Shown: positions 43,881 to 52,851, counted from the stretch's first letter. The stretch is DNA of 64,000 nt from Limnohabitans curvus (GCF_003063475.1 NZ_NESP01000001.1:2046001-2110000); one strand, 5' to 3'. Program-made: numbers and translations. The notes: generated from the letters alone by a model not told the origin.

Positions 43881-44915
43881 TTACTTCTTACCTTTTGGCA
43901 ACACGTCGAGTTCTTTGGCTGTGGGCAGGAAAGAACCGTTCCAGATTTCGTCTGCTTTGACGCGTGTCTTGGTGTTGAACGCATCAGACACTTGCGATGC
44001 CATCAAAGACAAACGAGGCGCTTTGATTTGGCCAAAGCCTTCAGCACGCGCGTCTGGGCTGTTGATCACGGTGTCAATGGCCAGCTTCAAGCGGCGTGTT
44101 TCGAGCTCGGTGTTGATGATGCCGTCGCGGGCCTTGACCGTTTCGATGGCTTTGGCGGGGTCAGCGATCACATCTTTCGCGCCTTTGGCGAAAGCAGTCA
44201 AGAACGCTTTGATGGCGGCTGGGTTTTCTTTGACCAATTTGGGTGAGGCGATGATGGCATTGCCGTACAGCTTCACGCCGAAGTCTGGGTATTGCATGAC
44301 CACCACGTCGTCAGCTTTCACACCACGGGCTTCAATGTTGAGCAAAGAGGTGAACGTGAAGCCGGTGATCGCGTCCACATCGCCGCGCACCAACATGGTT
44401 TCGCGCAAAGGTGGGTCCATCGACACCCAGTTCACGGCGGGCACGCTGTTGGCCTTGGCGAAGATGGGGAAAGCGCGACGGCCTGCGTCAAACACAGGTG
44501 CGCCCAGCTTTTTGCCAGCCAAGTCGGCAGGCGTTTTGATGCCCGATTTTTTCAACGCCATCACCGACGCGGGCGTGTTGTTGTAGACCATCATCACGGC
44601 CACAGGCTTGTTGGGTGCGTCGGGGTTGTTGGCGTGGAATTCCATCAAGGCGGCCAAGTCGGCAAAGCCCAAGTCGTATGCGCCTGAAGCCACGCGGTTA
44701 ACTGCGCCGCCCGAACCGTTGCCAGCATCCACCGTCACATCGAGCTTGGCGTCTTTGAAATAGCCTTTGGCAGCAGGCACCAAGAAGAAAGCAGCGGGGC
44801 CTTCAAAGCGCCAGTCGAGTTGGAACTTGAGGGGCGTAGTTTGTGCTGAGGCACCCGCAAACGTGGCAGCCAATGCCAAGCCGAGGGTGGTTTTGATGAA
44901 GGTGCGTTTGATCAT
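43881..44915 (-). CDS. ABC importer substrate-binding protein (SsuA/NMT1 type)
   Basis: 344 residues with a signal peptide (LGLALAATFAGASAQ) and the SsuA/THI5-like fold: LKFQLDWRFEGPAAFFLVPAAKGYF, GNGSGGAVNRVASGAYDLGFADLAALMEFH, and AVMMVYNNTPASVMALKKSGI. LDWRFEGPAAFFLVP resembles proteins for aromatic or heterocyclic ligands rather than sulfonates, which is a weak inference. It is the first gene of the importer operon; the TTGTATACAA dyad is about 114 bp upstream. Confidence 0.92.
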   Translation of the reverse strand: MIKRTFIKTTLGLALAATFAGASAQTTPLKFQLDWRFEGPAAFFLVPAAKGYFKDAKLDVTVDAGNGSGGAVNRVASGAYDLGFADLAALMEFHANNPDAPNKPVAVMMVYNNTPASVMALKKSGIKTPADLAGKKLGAPVFDAGRRAFPIFAKANSVPAVNWVSMDPPLRETMLVRGDVDAITGFTFTSLLNIEARGVKADDVVVMQYPDFGVKLYGNAIIASPKLVKENPAAIKAFLTAFAKGAKDVIADPAKAIETVKARDGIINTELETRRLKLAIDTVINSPDARAEGFGQIKAPRLSLMASQVSDAFNTKTRVKADEIWNGSFLPTAKELDVLPKGKK

Positions 44916-45028
44916 GTGGGCCTCTTAAAAGCAAATTGAAAAGTCGATGCCAACTACCTTGCAATAAAGGTGCCCGCTGAGAGTAGCGGTTTTAGACTGG
45001 CAGAGCGCAAATTGTGCGCGAGAATGGT

Positions 45029-45038
45029 TTGTATACAA
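45029..45038. promoter_or_regulatory. Purine-regulon operator TTGTATACAA
   Basis: A perfect palindrome upstream of the ABC importer operon, identical in core to the sites before the permease, uraH, xdhA and puuD in this window. The likely binder is the GntR protein at 52077-52745. Confidence 0.65.
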
Positions 45039-45106
45039 GCTGACATTGCACCAATGCGGTGATCTGCACTTTCACGGTGCGTCGCCTGCTGTGTCGTTCA
45101 GGTATG

Positions 45107-45134
45107 AAAAAAGCCAGCACGTTGGCTGGCTTTT
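45107..45134 (-). terminator. Terminator of the TerC-family gene
   Basis: GCCAGC and GCTGGC arms inside an A6/T4 frame form a hairpin; on the minus strand six T residues follow. Confidence 0.85.
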
Positions 45135-45159
45135 GAGGGGGAGCAGAAAGCGCTTTGCC

Positions 45160-45849
45160 TTATTCAGCTTGTATCGCTTTGTGTTTGCGGGACTGGTTGA
45201 ACTTGCCCCAAATAAACACCAAGACTGCACCGCAAGCGGCTGCTGTCAGATGGAACCAAGAGTTGGCGGCGCTGAAATCGCGCAGCACAGCATCGCTGGC
45301 CACAGTTTCACCACCGACCCAGCCAATCAAAGCTGCGCCAAGGGTAATGATGATGGGAAAGCGCTCCATGAGTTTGATCATCAAAGTGCTGCCGAAAATC
45401 ACCATCGGAATGCTGATGGCCAAGCCGATGATCAACAGCACTTGGTCGCCTTTGGCGGCTGCAGCCACAGCAATGACGTTGTCCAAGCTCATGACCAAGT
45501 CGGCGATCAAGATGGTGCGAATAGCGGAAAAGAGGCTGCTGTGCTCGCTGCCTTCACCTTCGTCTTCGTCTTCACCCGCCAAGAGTTGTGCGCCAATCCA
45601 CAAGAGTAGCGCGCCGCCTACGATTTGCAGATATTCCAAGTTCATCAACATGGCCGCAACCACGGTCAAGCCGATACGCAGGACCACAGCAGCACCAGAG
45701 CCAAACATGATGGCTTTTTTCTGCTGTTCAGGGGGCAAGCTGCGAGCCGCCAAAGCGATCACGACGGCGTTGTCGCCTGACAAGATGATGTTGATCCAAA
45801 TAATCAACAGCAGGCCTAGCCAGAAGTCAGTGCTTTGAAGTAGTTCCAT
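45160..45849 (-). CDS. TerC/YjbE-family membrane protein
   Basis: 229 residues from the ATG at 45849, with GGAG upstream; the longer reading from 45897 is unlikely. About seven helices are seen. The two family motifs with membrane Asp residues are INIILSGDNAVVIALAAR and DLVMSLDNVIAVAAA. An acidic loop (GEDEDEGEGSEH) lies between halves. Relatives export Mn2+ or metallate secreted proteins. It lies among purine genes but has its own terminator; no clear Mn riboswitch was seen upstream. Confidence 0.88.
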   Translation of the reverse strand: MELLQSTDFWLGLLLIIWINIILSGDNAVVIALAARSLPPEQQKKAIMFGSGAAVVLRIGLTVVAAMLMNLEYLQIVGGALLLWIGAQLLAGEDEDEGEGSEHSSLFSAIRTILIADLVMSLDNVIAVAAAAKGDQVLLIIGLAISIPMVIFGSTLMIKLMERFPIIITLGAALIGWVGGETVASDAVLRDFSAANSWFHLTAAACGAVLVFIWGKFNQSRKHKAIQAE

Positions 45850-45996
45850 ATTTTGTTTGCTCCAGACAATGGGGGGGAATGTGGTGTTGCGATCCAATGA
45901 GGGGGTCGCTTTTTTTGATCAGCGAGTGTAACTGTGTGCTATCGCACGCCTTGTTGGTATTACTGCTTATGCCAGCCTCAACCGGCTGTGCAGATG

Positions 45997-46024
45997 AAAA
46001 AGGCCCGTCGGAACGGGCCTTTTC
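45997..46024 (-). terminator. Terminator of NCS2 permease gene
   Basis: AGGCCCGT and ACGGGCCT arms with a short loop; the minus-strand reading ends in five T residues, 18 bp past the permease stop. Confidence 0.9.
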
Positions 46025-46041
46025 AAGTCACCCAGGTGTCT

Positions 46042-47529
46042 TTAGTGGTTATCTGCTTGACGAGCAGCCGCGACAGCCGCTGAGTCGTCCTTGGACGCGC
46101 CGTTGAAGAACAAGTTCAACAACACCGCTGAGATGGAGGCCAACAAGATGCCCGACTCAATCAGTGGGTGCAGGTTGTGCGGCATCCATTGCTTGAAGTT
46201 CGGGGCGATCAGCGGAATCATGCCGATGCCAATGGAAATGGCCACGACCAAGCTGTTGAAGCGGTTGTTCTTGAAGTCCACACCGCCCAAGATGCGAATG
46301 CCGGTGGCGGCCACCATGCCAAACATCACCAAGCCAGCGCCGCCCAAGACCACCGTGGGGAGTGACTCAACCAAAGCAGCCATCTTAGGAATGACGCCCA
46401 AGATGATGAGGATGATGCCGCCGGCCACGCACACAAAGCGGCTCTTTACACCCGTCACGGCAACGAGGCCCACGTTTTGCGAGAAGCTGGTGTAAGGGAA
46501 GGTGTTGAAGATGCCGCCAATCAGCGTGCCCAAACCATCGGTGCGCAAACCACGGGTGAGCGCGGCGCGGTCCACATGACGGTCGGTCATTTCGCCCAAG
46601 GCCAAGAACATGCCTGTGGATTCGATCATCACCACAATCATCACCAAAGTCATGGTGAGGATGAGCACGGGGTCAAACACAGGCATACCAAACTGGAATG
46701 GGGTGACGATGCCAAACCACTCGGCCTTGCCCACTTTGTCAAAGTTCATTAGCCCGAAGCTGGTGGCGACCACGCCGCCGATGATGATGCCCAAGAGCAC
46801 CGAGATGTTGGCGATGAAGCCTTTGGCAAATTTGGCGATCATCAAAATAGACACCAGCACCAAAGCGGCAATGCCCACGCCCGTGAGGTCGGCGTATTTG
46901 GGGTTTGGAATTTTGGCAACCAAGGCCAAATCTTTGGGCACCGCAGACAAGGTGGAGCCAGGGGCCGAAGCCGCCGCCGCAGCGTCAGCCAGCCACTTGG
47001 CGTGCTCGGGGTTGACGATAGACGGCGCGGTGGGGCCGAAAGGGTTGCCAAAAATCCAATTGATGCCAATGCGCATCAAGCTGATGCCGATCACCGCAAT
47101 GATGGTGCCGGTCACCACGGGGGGAAAGAAGCGCAGCATGCGGCTGACCAAGGGAGCGATCAGCATCGAGATCACGCCCGCGCCCATGATGGCGCCAAAG
47201 ATGAGTTGTGCCCCTGCGTCGCCTGGGTTGGCATTGGCCATAGACACCATAGGTGCCACGGCGGCAAAGGTCACGCCCATCATGACGGGCAAGCGAATGC
47301 CAAACCATTGGGTCGCACCCCACGATTGAATGAGGGTGACCAAGCCGCACACAAACAAGTCGGCCGAAATCAGCATGGCCACTTGTTCGGGGCTGAGCTT
47401 CAAAGCACGGCCCACGATGAGCGGCACAGCCACAGCGCCTGCGTACATGACGAGCACGTGTTGCAAGCCGAGAGCGGCGAGCTTGCCGGTAGGCAAGTGC
47501 TCGTCAACGGGATGGGTGGATTGGGTCAT
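46042..47529 (-). CDS. NCS2 purine permease (xanthine/urate type)
   Basis: 495 residues from the ATG at 47529, with AAGGAAAA upstream; the extra 14 residues of a longer reading overlap the operator. It has 14 helices in the nucleobase-ascorbate transporter fold: GLQHVLVMYAGAVAVPLIVG at the start and the NAT signature region VIESTGMFLALGEM then FNTFPYTSFSQNVGLVAVTGV. QNVGLV is typical of xanthine/uric acid carriers. It is preceded by CTGTATACAA, consistent with control by the purine regulator. Confidence 0.94.
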   Translation of the reverse strand: MTQSTHPVDEHLPTGKLAALGLQHVLVMYAGAVAVPLIVGRALKLSPEQVAMLISADLFVCGLVTLIQSWGATQWFGIRLPVMMGVTFAAVAPMVSMANANPGDAGAQLIFGAIMGAGVISMLIAPLVSRMLRFFPPVVTGTIIAVIGISLMRIGINWIFGNPFGPTAPSIVNPEHAKWLADAAAAASAPGSTLSAVPKDLALVAKIPNPKYADLTGVGIAALVLVSILMIAKFAKGFIANISVLLGIIIGGVVATSFGLMNFDKVGKAEWFGIVTPFQFGMPVFDPVLILTMTLVMIVVMIESTGMFLALGEMTDRHVDRAALTRGLRTDGLGTLIGGIFNTFPYTSFSQNVGLVAVTGVKSRFVCVAGGIILIILGVIPKMAALVESLPTVVLGGAGLVMFGMVAATGIRILGGVDFKNNRFNSLVVAISIGIGMIPLIAPNFKQWMPHNLHPLIESGILLASISAVLLNLFFNGASKDDSAAVAAARQADNH

Positions 47530-47561
47530 GGTTTTTCCTTTTGGATTTCTCGCATACAAAA

Positions 47562-47571
47562 CTGTATACAA
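47562..47571. promoter_or_regulatory. Purine-regulon operator CTGTATACAA
   Basis: One mismatch from the palindrome TTGTATACAA, 33 bases upstream of the permease start. A GCATACAAAA half-site is ten bases closer to the gene. Confidence 0.65.
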
Positions 47572-47641
47572 AGTTGCCGCGGCTTGTTTTACGGAGAAAC
47601 CCTATTTTTTGCTTTTGTTTTGCTGGGCTCGCTGTAGGCGC

Positions 47642-47816
47642 AGGCAGTGGGCAGGTTCCTCATGCTGGGGTACCAGAAATCGTCACCTGCCCACTGCCTC
47701 CACCTACAGACTGCGGCGAGCAGTTTTTCAGATGAAACAGTTGTGCGGCTTGGGGGCGGCGGCCGACGATTTCTGGTACTCCAGCATGAGGAGGCCGCCG
47801 TGCCCAAGCCGCACAA
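47642..47816. repeat. Two hairpins with complementary loops (inverted repeat element)
   Basis: Hairpin 1 has arms 47642-47656 and 47685-47699 (15 bp, perfect; AGGCAGTGGGCAGGT). Hairpin 2 has arms 47741-47764 and 47793-47816 (24 bp, two mismatches). The two stems are unrelated in sequence, but the loops 47658-47684 and 47765-47791 are reverse complements over 27 bases with one mismatch. So two copies of an element with a conserved loop and a variable, self-complementary stem stand in opposite orientation, 41 bp apart. Spacing and structure recall extragenic palindromic or structured mobile elements; no transposase or integrase is near. Confidence 0.85.
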
Positions 47817-47848
47817 CTCCCACCGGAGCGAAATCCTACGAAACAGAT

Positions 47849-49129
47849 TTAACTCAACAAATCCAACAACGTGCGCGCCACTACCTTGGTCGCCCGACGC
47901 ACATCTTCCAACATCACACGTTCATCGTTGCGCTTGGCATGGCTCTCCAGCACCGTGCGTGGCCCTGCGCCGTAGATGACGCCCGGAATGCCCTGTGCCA
48001 CATACAAACGCACATCGGTGTACAGCGGCGTGCCCACAGCGGGGATGGGCTCACCAAACAATTCACCACCGTGTTTTTGGATGGCGTCCACCAATGGCTT
48101 GTTGCCTGCCAGCGGCACCATGGCCTTAGCGAGCAAGAGGCGTTTGATGTCGACCTTGAGTTGCTTGCCGCCACGGGGTGGGTTAAAGCTGGCCGCTGCG
48201 TCTTCGATGGTTTTGCGAATAGACGCTTCCACTTCAACAGGGTTCTCTTCCGGAATCATGCGGCGGTCGAGCTTGAACACGACCTTGCCCGGCACCACGT
48301 TGGTGTTGGTGCCACCGCTGATTTGGCCGACGTTCAGGTAAGGGTGGGTGATGCCTTCAATCTTTGAGGTCGTATTTTTGTAGCCCTCGTTGAGCGCATG
48401 CAGTGCGTTCAGGATGTGCACTGCGCCTTGCAACGCGTCGGTGCCGCTGTCGGGAATGGCGGCGTGTGCCATTTCACCTTGCACGGTGACTTCCATTTGC
48501 AAGCAGCCGTTGTGGGCGGTGACCACTTGGTAGCTAAAGCCTGCCGCAATCATCAAGTCGGGTTTGGTCAGGCCGTGCGAAAGCAACCAGCCTGGGCCTT
48601 TCTCGCCGCCAAACTCTTCGTCGTAGGTGAAGTGCAGTTCGACGCCGCCACGCAGCTGCACCAGCGGCTGCCCGCCTGGTTCTTGAGGCAAGCCCAACGA
48701 CTCCAGTGCGCGTGTGGCAAAGGTGAAGGTCGAGAAGTCGCTTTTGCTCACTGCCGTGGCGCGGCCATACATCGCGCCGTTTTCAATCTCAGCGCCGTAG
48801 GGCTTGTGCGTCCAGCCTTCGCCGGGGGGCACCACGTCGCCGTGGGCGTTGAGCGCAATGGTTTTGCCGCCATCGGCAAACTTGCGACGCACGATGAGGT
48901 TGGTGATGCTTTCCAAACCGTAGGCTTTGACTTCCGGCAAGGGCACAGCGTGCTTTTCGGCTTCGTAGCCAAAGCTGTGCAGCAACTCGGCGGTGCGCTC
49001 GGCGTGCGGTGCGTTGTTGCCGGGTGGGGTGTCGGTGGGGACTTGCACCAAGGCCTGCAAGAACTTCACTTGCTCATCAAAGTGCGCGTCAATCCAGGCG
49101 TCGAGTTGGGCGTATAGGGTTTGGCTCAT
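47849..49129 (-). CDS. M20-family peptidase/deacylase
   Basis: 426 residues from the ATG at 49129 (MSQTLYAQLDAW); a longer reading extends into the neighbouring gene. Metal and catalytic features of the M20 family are visible: LNAHGDVVPPGEGW (His and Asp), then TYDEEFGGEKGP with the catalytic Glu pair, and the dimerisation domain with QGEMAHAAIPDSGTDAL. Relatives are ArgE/DapE-type deacylases and carbamoyl hydrolases. As the last gene of the gntR-puuE-uraD/allC unit it may act on a ureido or acyl intermediate; the substrate is not known. Confidence 0.88.
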   Translation of the reverse strand: MSQTLYAQLDAWIDAHFDEQVKFLQALVQVPTDTPPGNNAPHAERTAELLHSFGYEAEKHAVPLPEVKAYGLESITNLIVRRKFADGGKTIALNAHGDVVPPGEGWTHKPYGAEIENGAMYGRATAVSKSDFSTFTFATRALESLGLPQEPGGQPLVQLRGGVELHFTYDEEFGGEKGPGWLLSHGLTKPDLMIAAGFSYQVVTAHNGCLQMEVTVQGEMAHAAIPDSGTDALQGAVHILNALHALNEGYKNTTSKIEGITHPYLNVGQISGGTNTNVVPGKVVFKLDRRMIPEENPVEVEASIRKTIEDAAASFNPPRGGKQLKVDIKRLLLAKAMVPLAGNKPLVDAIQKHGGELFGEPIPAVGTPLYTDVRLYVAQGIPGVIYGAGPRTVLESHAKRNDERVMLEDVRRATKVVARTLLDLLS

Positions 49130-49172
49130 GGTGTGTGTCGGGTTGTCGTTGTCGGGTGAAGCGCGTTGGAGC

Positions 49173-51005
49173 TTAGGCATGTGTGTTGTGCAGCAAGTGC
49201 ATGAAGGCGTCGATGGCCAGTTGCATGTCGTCGCTGGTGGTGCTCTCAAGCGGGTTGTGGCTGATGCCGGCATTTTGACCACGCACAAACAACATGGCTT
49301 GGGGCATGACTTCGTGCAGTTTCATCGCGTCGTGGCCCGCGCCGCTGGGCAGGTGGAACACGGGCACGCCCAAGCTTTGCACAGCGTTTTCCCACAAGCC
49401 TTGCAGCTTGGCGTCGCTAGGTGCGGCGCTGGCGCGCATGGTTTCTTCGAGGGTGTAGTGCAAGCCACGGCGCTCGCAAATGGCTTTGAGTTCAGCGAGC
49501 ACGTCGTTCATCAATGCATCGCGCATGGCGTCGGTGGTGGCGCGCAGGTCGAGGCTGAATTGGCAGCGGCCGGGCACCACGTTGATGGAGCCGTTGGGGA
49601 CGGTCAGCATGCCGATGGTGCCTACACATGCCGAAGTTGGGTTCTTCGCCGTGTCGGCAGAGACGGCGTTCAATGCCGCCGCGCGTTTTTCTACAAACAA
49701 GGCCAGTTCGGCCACGGCAGTGGCGGCGTCGCGGCGGCGGTCCATCGGTGTGGTGCCTGCGTGGCTGGCCATGCCGACTACTTCGCCCACAAAGCGCACG
49801 CTGCCGTTGATGGAGGTGACCACGCCCAGCGGAATGTCGAGTTCGTTCAGCACAGGACCTTGCTCGATGTGGACTTCGACAAAGCCCAAGTAGTCTGCGG
49901 CGTTGCGGGTGAGTTGAGGGATGTCTTCAACCTTCAAGCCGGCTTGTTTCATGGCTTGTCGCATGGTGATGCCGTCCGCATCTTGTTGGTCCAGCCACTC
50001 GTGTTTGAAGTCGCCCACCAAAGCGCCAGAGCCGAGGAAAGTGGCTTTGTAGCGTTGGCCTTCTTCTTCGGCAAAGGCCACCACTTCGAGGTTGAAAGGC
50101 AAACGCTTACCTGCGCGGGCCAGTTCGCGCACGCAGGCTATGGGCACGAAGATGCCCAAGCGGCCGTCGTACTTGCCGCCGTTGCGCACGGTGTCGTAGT
50201 GCGAGCCGGTCATCAAAGTTTTGGCGTCGTGTGATGCAGCTTTGTAAACACCCACCACGTTGCCCACCGCGTCGATGTGCACCTCGTCAAAGCCGCAGGC
50301 TTTCATGCCCAGCTCAATCGTGCGGGCGCATTTCAGGTGTGCGTCGGTCAGGTAAGTGACGGTGAGTTCTTCGCGTGCGGCGTGCGGCGCTTGTGGGTTC
50401 ACCACGCCAGCGTCGCTGAACTGGGCCAGCCATTCGTGCCAGTCCCACACCTCTTGGCCCAGCGCGGGCTCGTAGCCCAGTTTGTCGTTCAAGCGAATCT
50501 CCACGATGCGGTGGATGTTGCGCAAGCACTCGGCTAGTTCGTAGTCGGGGTGGTTGTGCAGGCGGCGCTCGAAGGTGCTGATGATTTGCTGTTTGTTGAG
50601 GCCAGAGCCACGCGGGCCGCGCACGGCCAAGATGAACGGAAAACCAAACTTGGCGTTGTAGCTGGCGTTGAGCTGCTGGATGTGCGCAAATTCTTGCTCG
50701 CTGCAGTGGGTCAGGCCCGCTTTGGTTTGCTCGTTGGTGGATTCGGCGGTGAGGCTTTTGCTCACCATGGCTTTTCCTGCCAACTCGGGGTGGGCGCGGA
50801 CTAAGGCGAGTTGCGGTGCACGGCCAGCTTTCTCCAGCACCTTCACCATCGCGTGCTTGAGCGCGGCGGCAGATGCAAAAGGGCGAGCAGCGAGCGCTTG
50901 TTCGGCAATCCAATCGGAGTGTTCGTACAAGCCGGTCAGCAGGGCGGCTGCCTCGGCGCGGGGCAGGGTGTTGATTTGGTTCAGCGTGATGTGCGAGTGG
51001 CTCAT
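49173..51005 (-). CDS. Fused OHCU decarboxylase - allantoate amidohydrolase
   Basis: 610 residues with two enzymes in one chain. Residues 1 to about 170 are OHCU decarboxylase (UraD): LVRAHPELAGKA, SEQEFAHIQQLNASYNAKFGFPFI, and HNHPDYELAECLRNIHRIVEIRL. From about 190 to 610 it is an M20-type allantoate amidohydrolase (AllC): TGSHYDTVRNGGKYDGRLG, FAEEEGQRYKATFLGSGAL, VEVHIEQGPVLNEL, ASHAGTTPMDRRRDA, and PSGAGHDAMKL. UraD yields S-allantoin from OHCU; AllC opens allantoate to ureidoglycine. PuuE, which supplies allantoate between these steps, is encoded immediately upstream. Confidence 0.93.
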   Translation of the reverse strand: MSHSHITLNQINTLPRAEAAALLTGLYEHSDWIAEQALAARPFASAAALKHAMVKVLEKAGRAPQLALVRAHPELAGKAMVSKSLTAESTNEQTKAGLTHCSEQEFAHIQQLNASYNAKFGFPFILAVRGPRGSGLNKQQIISTFERRLHNHPDYELAECLRNIHRIVEIRLNDKLGYEPALGQEVWDWHEWLAQFSDAGVVNPQAPHAAREELTVTYLTDAHLKCARTIELGMKACGFDEVHIDAVGNVVGVYKAASHDAKTLMTGSHYDTVRNGGKYDGRLGIFVPIACVRELARAGKRLPFNLEVVAFAEEEGQRYKATFLGSGALVGDFKHEWLDQQDADGITMRQAMKQAGLKVEDIPQLTRNAADYLGFVEVHIEQGPVLNELDIPLGVVTSINGSVRFVGEVVGMASHAGTTPMDRRRDAATAVAELALFVEKRAAALNAVSADTAKNPTSACVGTIGMLTVPNGSINVVPGRCQFSLDLRATTDAMRDALMNDVLAELKAICERRGLHYTLEETMRASAAPSDAKLQGLWENAVQSLGVPVFHLPSGAGHDAMKLHEVMPQAMLFVRGQNAGISHNPLESTTSDDMQLAIDAFMHLLHNTHA

Positions 51006-51065
51006 GGCGTTGTCCTGCTTAGGTGTGAAACGATGCGAAAGTGTTGACGGTGTGCGGTGTAGCCA

Positions 51066-52049
51066 TCAGCTGCCGCTGTAGGGATGCACTTGTTTCCAGT
51101 GGCGCGCGATGTCGATGCGGCGGGCCACCCACACACGGTCGTGTTTGGCGATGTGATCTAAGAACTTTTGCAGCGCCACGATGCGGCCTGGCTTGCCCAG
51201 TAAACGGCAGTGCATGCCGATGCTCATCATCTTGGGGGCGTTGTCGCCGTTGGGGTCGCCTTCGGCGTACAGCGCGTCAAAGCTGTCACGCAAATACACA
51301 AAGAAGTCTTCCGCTTGGCTAAAGCCTTGGGGCAGGGCAAAGCGCATGTCGTTGCAGTCAAGGGTGTACGGCACAACGAGTTGGGGCACGACGTCGCCAT
51401 TGGTTTTTTGGACCTTCATCCAAAAGGGCAGGTCTTCGCCGTAGTAGTCGCTGTCGTATTCAAAGCCACCGTGGTCGGCCACGAGGCGGCGGGTGTTGGG
51501 GCTGTCGCGGCCGGTGTACCAGCCAGCGCCATGAATGCTGTTGCCGTGCGTCGTGCTTGTGAGGCGTTCGATGATGTCGACGCCTTTGTTCATGTGCGCA
51601 CGCTCGGTGGCTTCGTCGGTGGTTTGGTAGTTGATCCAGCGGTAGCCGTGGCAGGCAATTTCGTGGCCCAGCTCCACAAACGCGGCGGTGAGTTCGGGGT
51701 GGCGCTCCAGCGCCATGCTCACGCCAAACACGGTGAGGGGCAGGCCGCGTTTTTCAAATTCGCGCAAGATGCGCCACACGCCCACGCGTGAGCCGTATTC
51801 GTAAATACCTTCCATGCTCAGATGGCGGTCGGGAAAGCTAGGCGGGTTGAACATCTCGCTCAAAAACATCTCGCTGCCCGCGTCGCCATGCACCGTGGCG
51901 TTCTCGCTGCCTTCTTCGTAGTTCAGCACAAACTGCACCGCAATGCGGGCTTGGTTGGGCCATTGCGCGTGTGGCACTTGGCGGCCGTAGCCCACCAAAT
52001 CGCGGGGGTAGGCGGCGGTGCTGTCGTAGGTGGCGTTGGGGTTTGACAT
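51066..52049 (-). CDS. puuE: Allantoinase PuuE (polysaccharide-deacetylase fold)
   Basis: 327 residues; the start YPRDLVGYGRQVPHAQWPNQARIAVQFVLNYEEG is diagnostic of PuuE, a metal-independent allantoinase built on a chitin-deacetylase-like fold. Later parts include GHEIACHGYRWINY and DSDYYGEDLPFWM. It converts allantoin to allantoate. It lies 27 bp after the GntR gene and 60 bp before the uraD-allC fusion, in pathway order. Confidence 0.94.
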   Translation of the reverse strand: MSNPNATYDSTAAYPRDLVGYGRQVPHAQWPNQARIAVQFVLNYEEGSENATVHGDAGSEMFLSEMFNPPSFPDRHLSMEGIYEYGSRVGVWRILREFEKRGLPLTVFGVSMALERHPELTAAFVELGHEIACHGYRWINYQTTDEATERAHMNKGVDIIERLTSTTHGNSIHGAGWYTGRDSPNTRRLVADHGGFEYDSDYYGEDLPFWMKVQKTNGDVVPQLVVPYTLDCNDMRFALPQGFSQAEDFFVYLRDSFDALYAEGDPNGDNAPKMMSIGMHCRLLGKPGRIVALQKFLDHIAKHDRVWVARRIDIARHWKQVHPYSGS

Positions 52050-52076
52050 GCAGTAACTCCGTATTTGAATAGCCGC

Positions 52077-52745
52077 TTAGGCCAGCGCCATGGCGATGTC
52101 GTTGCTGGGCACTTTGCGGTCGAGGGCCAAGCCTTCTTCCACGTTGCGCAAATGCTCGTCCATCAGCTTGACGGCCAAGTCTTCGTCTTTGGCGGCGATG
52201 GCTTTCAAAATTTCGGCATGCTCGTCGGCCGAGTGTTCGGCGGCATTGCTGCTCTGGTACATCAAGGTAATCAGGGCGCAGCGCGAAATCAATTCGTTCA
52301 AGATTTGCGCCAATACCTGGTTGCCCATCAGCTCGGCGATGCGCACGTGGAAGTCGCCCAGCAGGTCGGTACGGCCCGGCACATCGCCCCGGCTAACCGC
52401 AGCCTTTTCTTCGGCGACGTGTTCTTTGAGGGCTTTGATTTGCGCGGGTGTCACGTGGCGTACAAAGCTGCGCGTCATCTCCGCTTCAATCATGCGTCGC
52501 ACGGCAAATACTTGACGGGCTTCATCGGAAGAGGGGGTGGCTACAAACGCACCGCGTGCTGGTTCCATCCGAATGAGTCGTTTTTGCACGAGTTGAAACA
52601 GCGCTTGGCGGATGAGGGTGCGCGACACACCAAAGTGGTCGGCCAGTTTTTGCTCGGCCAGTTTGGTGCCGGGGTGCAGACGGTGCTCCACAATGGCTTT
52701 GGTGAGGGCGTCCACAATGCTTCGGGTGGCGGTTGAGCTGTCCAT
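52077..52745 (-). CDS. GntR-family FCD regulator of purine catabolism
   Basis: 222 residues with an N-terminal winged helix-turn-helix (LAEQKLADHFGVSRTLIRQALFQLVQKRLI) and a helical FCD domain (FHVRIAELMGNQVLAQILNELISR). It heads the operon gntR-puuE-uraD/allC-M20 and diverges from uraH. The dyad TTGTATACAC in the 106-bp gap, and similar dyads before five other units of this window, are its probable sites, so it likely represses purine degradation until an intermediate appears. Confidence 0.92.
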   Translation of the reverse strand: MDSSTATRSIVDALTKAIVEHRLHPGTKLAEQKLADHFGVSRTLIRQALFQLVQKRLIRMEPARGAFVATPSSDEARQVFAVRRMIEAEMTRSFVRHVTPAQIKALKEHVAEEKAAVSRGDVPGRTDLLGDFHVRIAELMGNQVLAQILNELISRCALITLMYQSSNAAEHSADEHAEILKAIAAKDEDLAVKLMDEHLRNVEEGLALDRKVPSNDIAMALA

Positions 52746-52797
52746 TTGAGGTCTCCGGCAAATTCACTTGAGCCCATGATAGACCCAAATGGAAAAA

Positions 52798-52807
52798 TTG
52801 TATACAC
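52798..52807. promoter_or_regulatory. Purine-regulon operator TTGTATACAC
   Basis: One base from the perfect palindrome, in the divergent gntR/uraH promoter region, so it can control both directions including the regulator itself. Confidence 0.7.
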
Positions 52808-52851
52808 TTTCAGTCGACCAAGTCGGTCGCTAACCATTTTCGGAGCATTTC

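Noticed and set aside
45850..46000. Possible yybP-ykoY manganese riboswitch before the TerC-family gene
   Set aside because: I looked for the conserved junction sequences and could not find them; only runs of G/C are seen.
47642..47816. Integron attC sites
   Set aside because: The hairpins superficially resemble folded attC, but no core sites, integrase or cassettes are visible.
48993..50234. 413-codon plus-strand open frame opposite the M20 and AllC genes
   Set aside because: Crosses two confidently assigned genes on the opposite strand and shows typical shadow composition.
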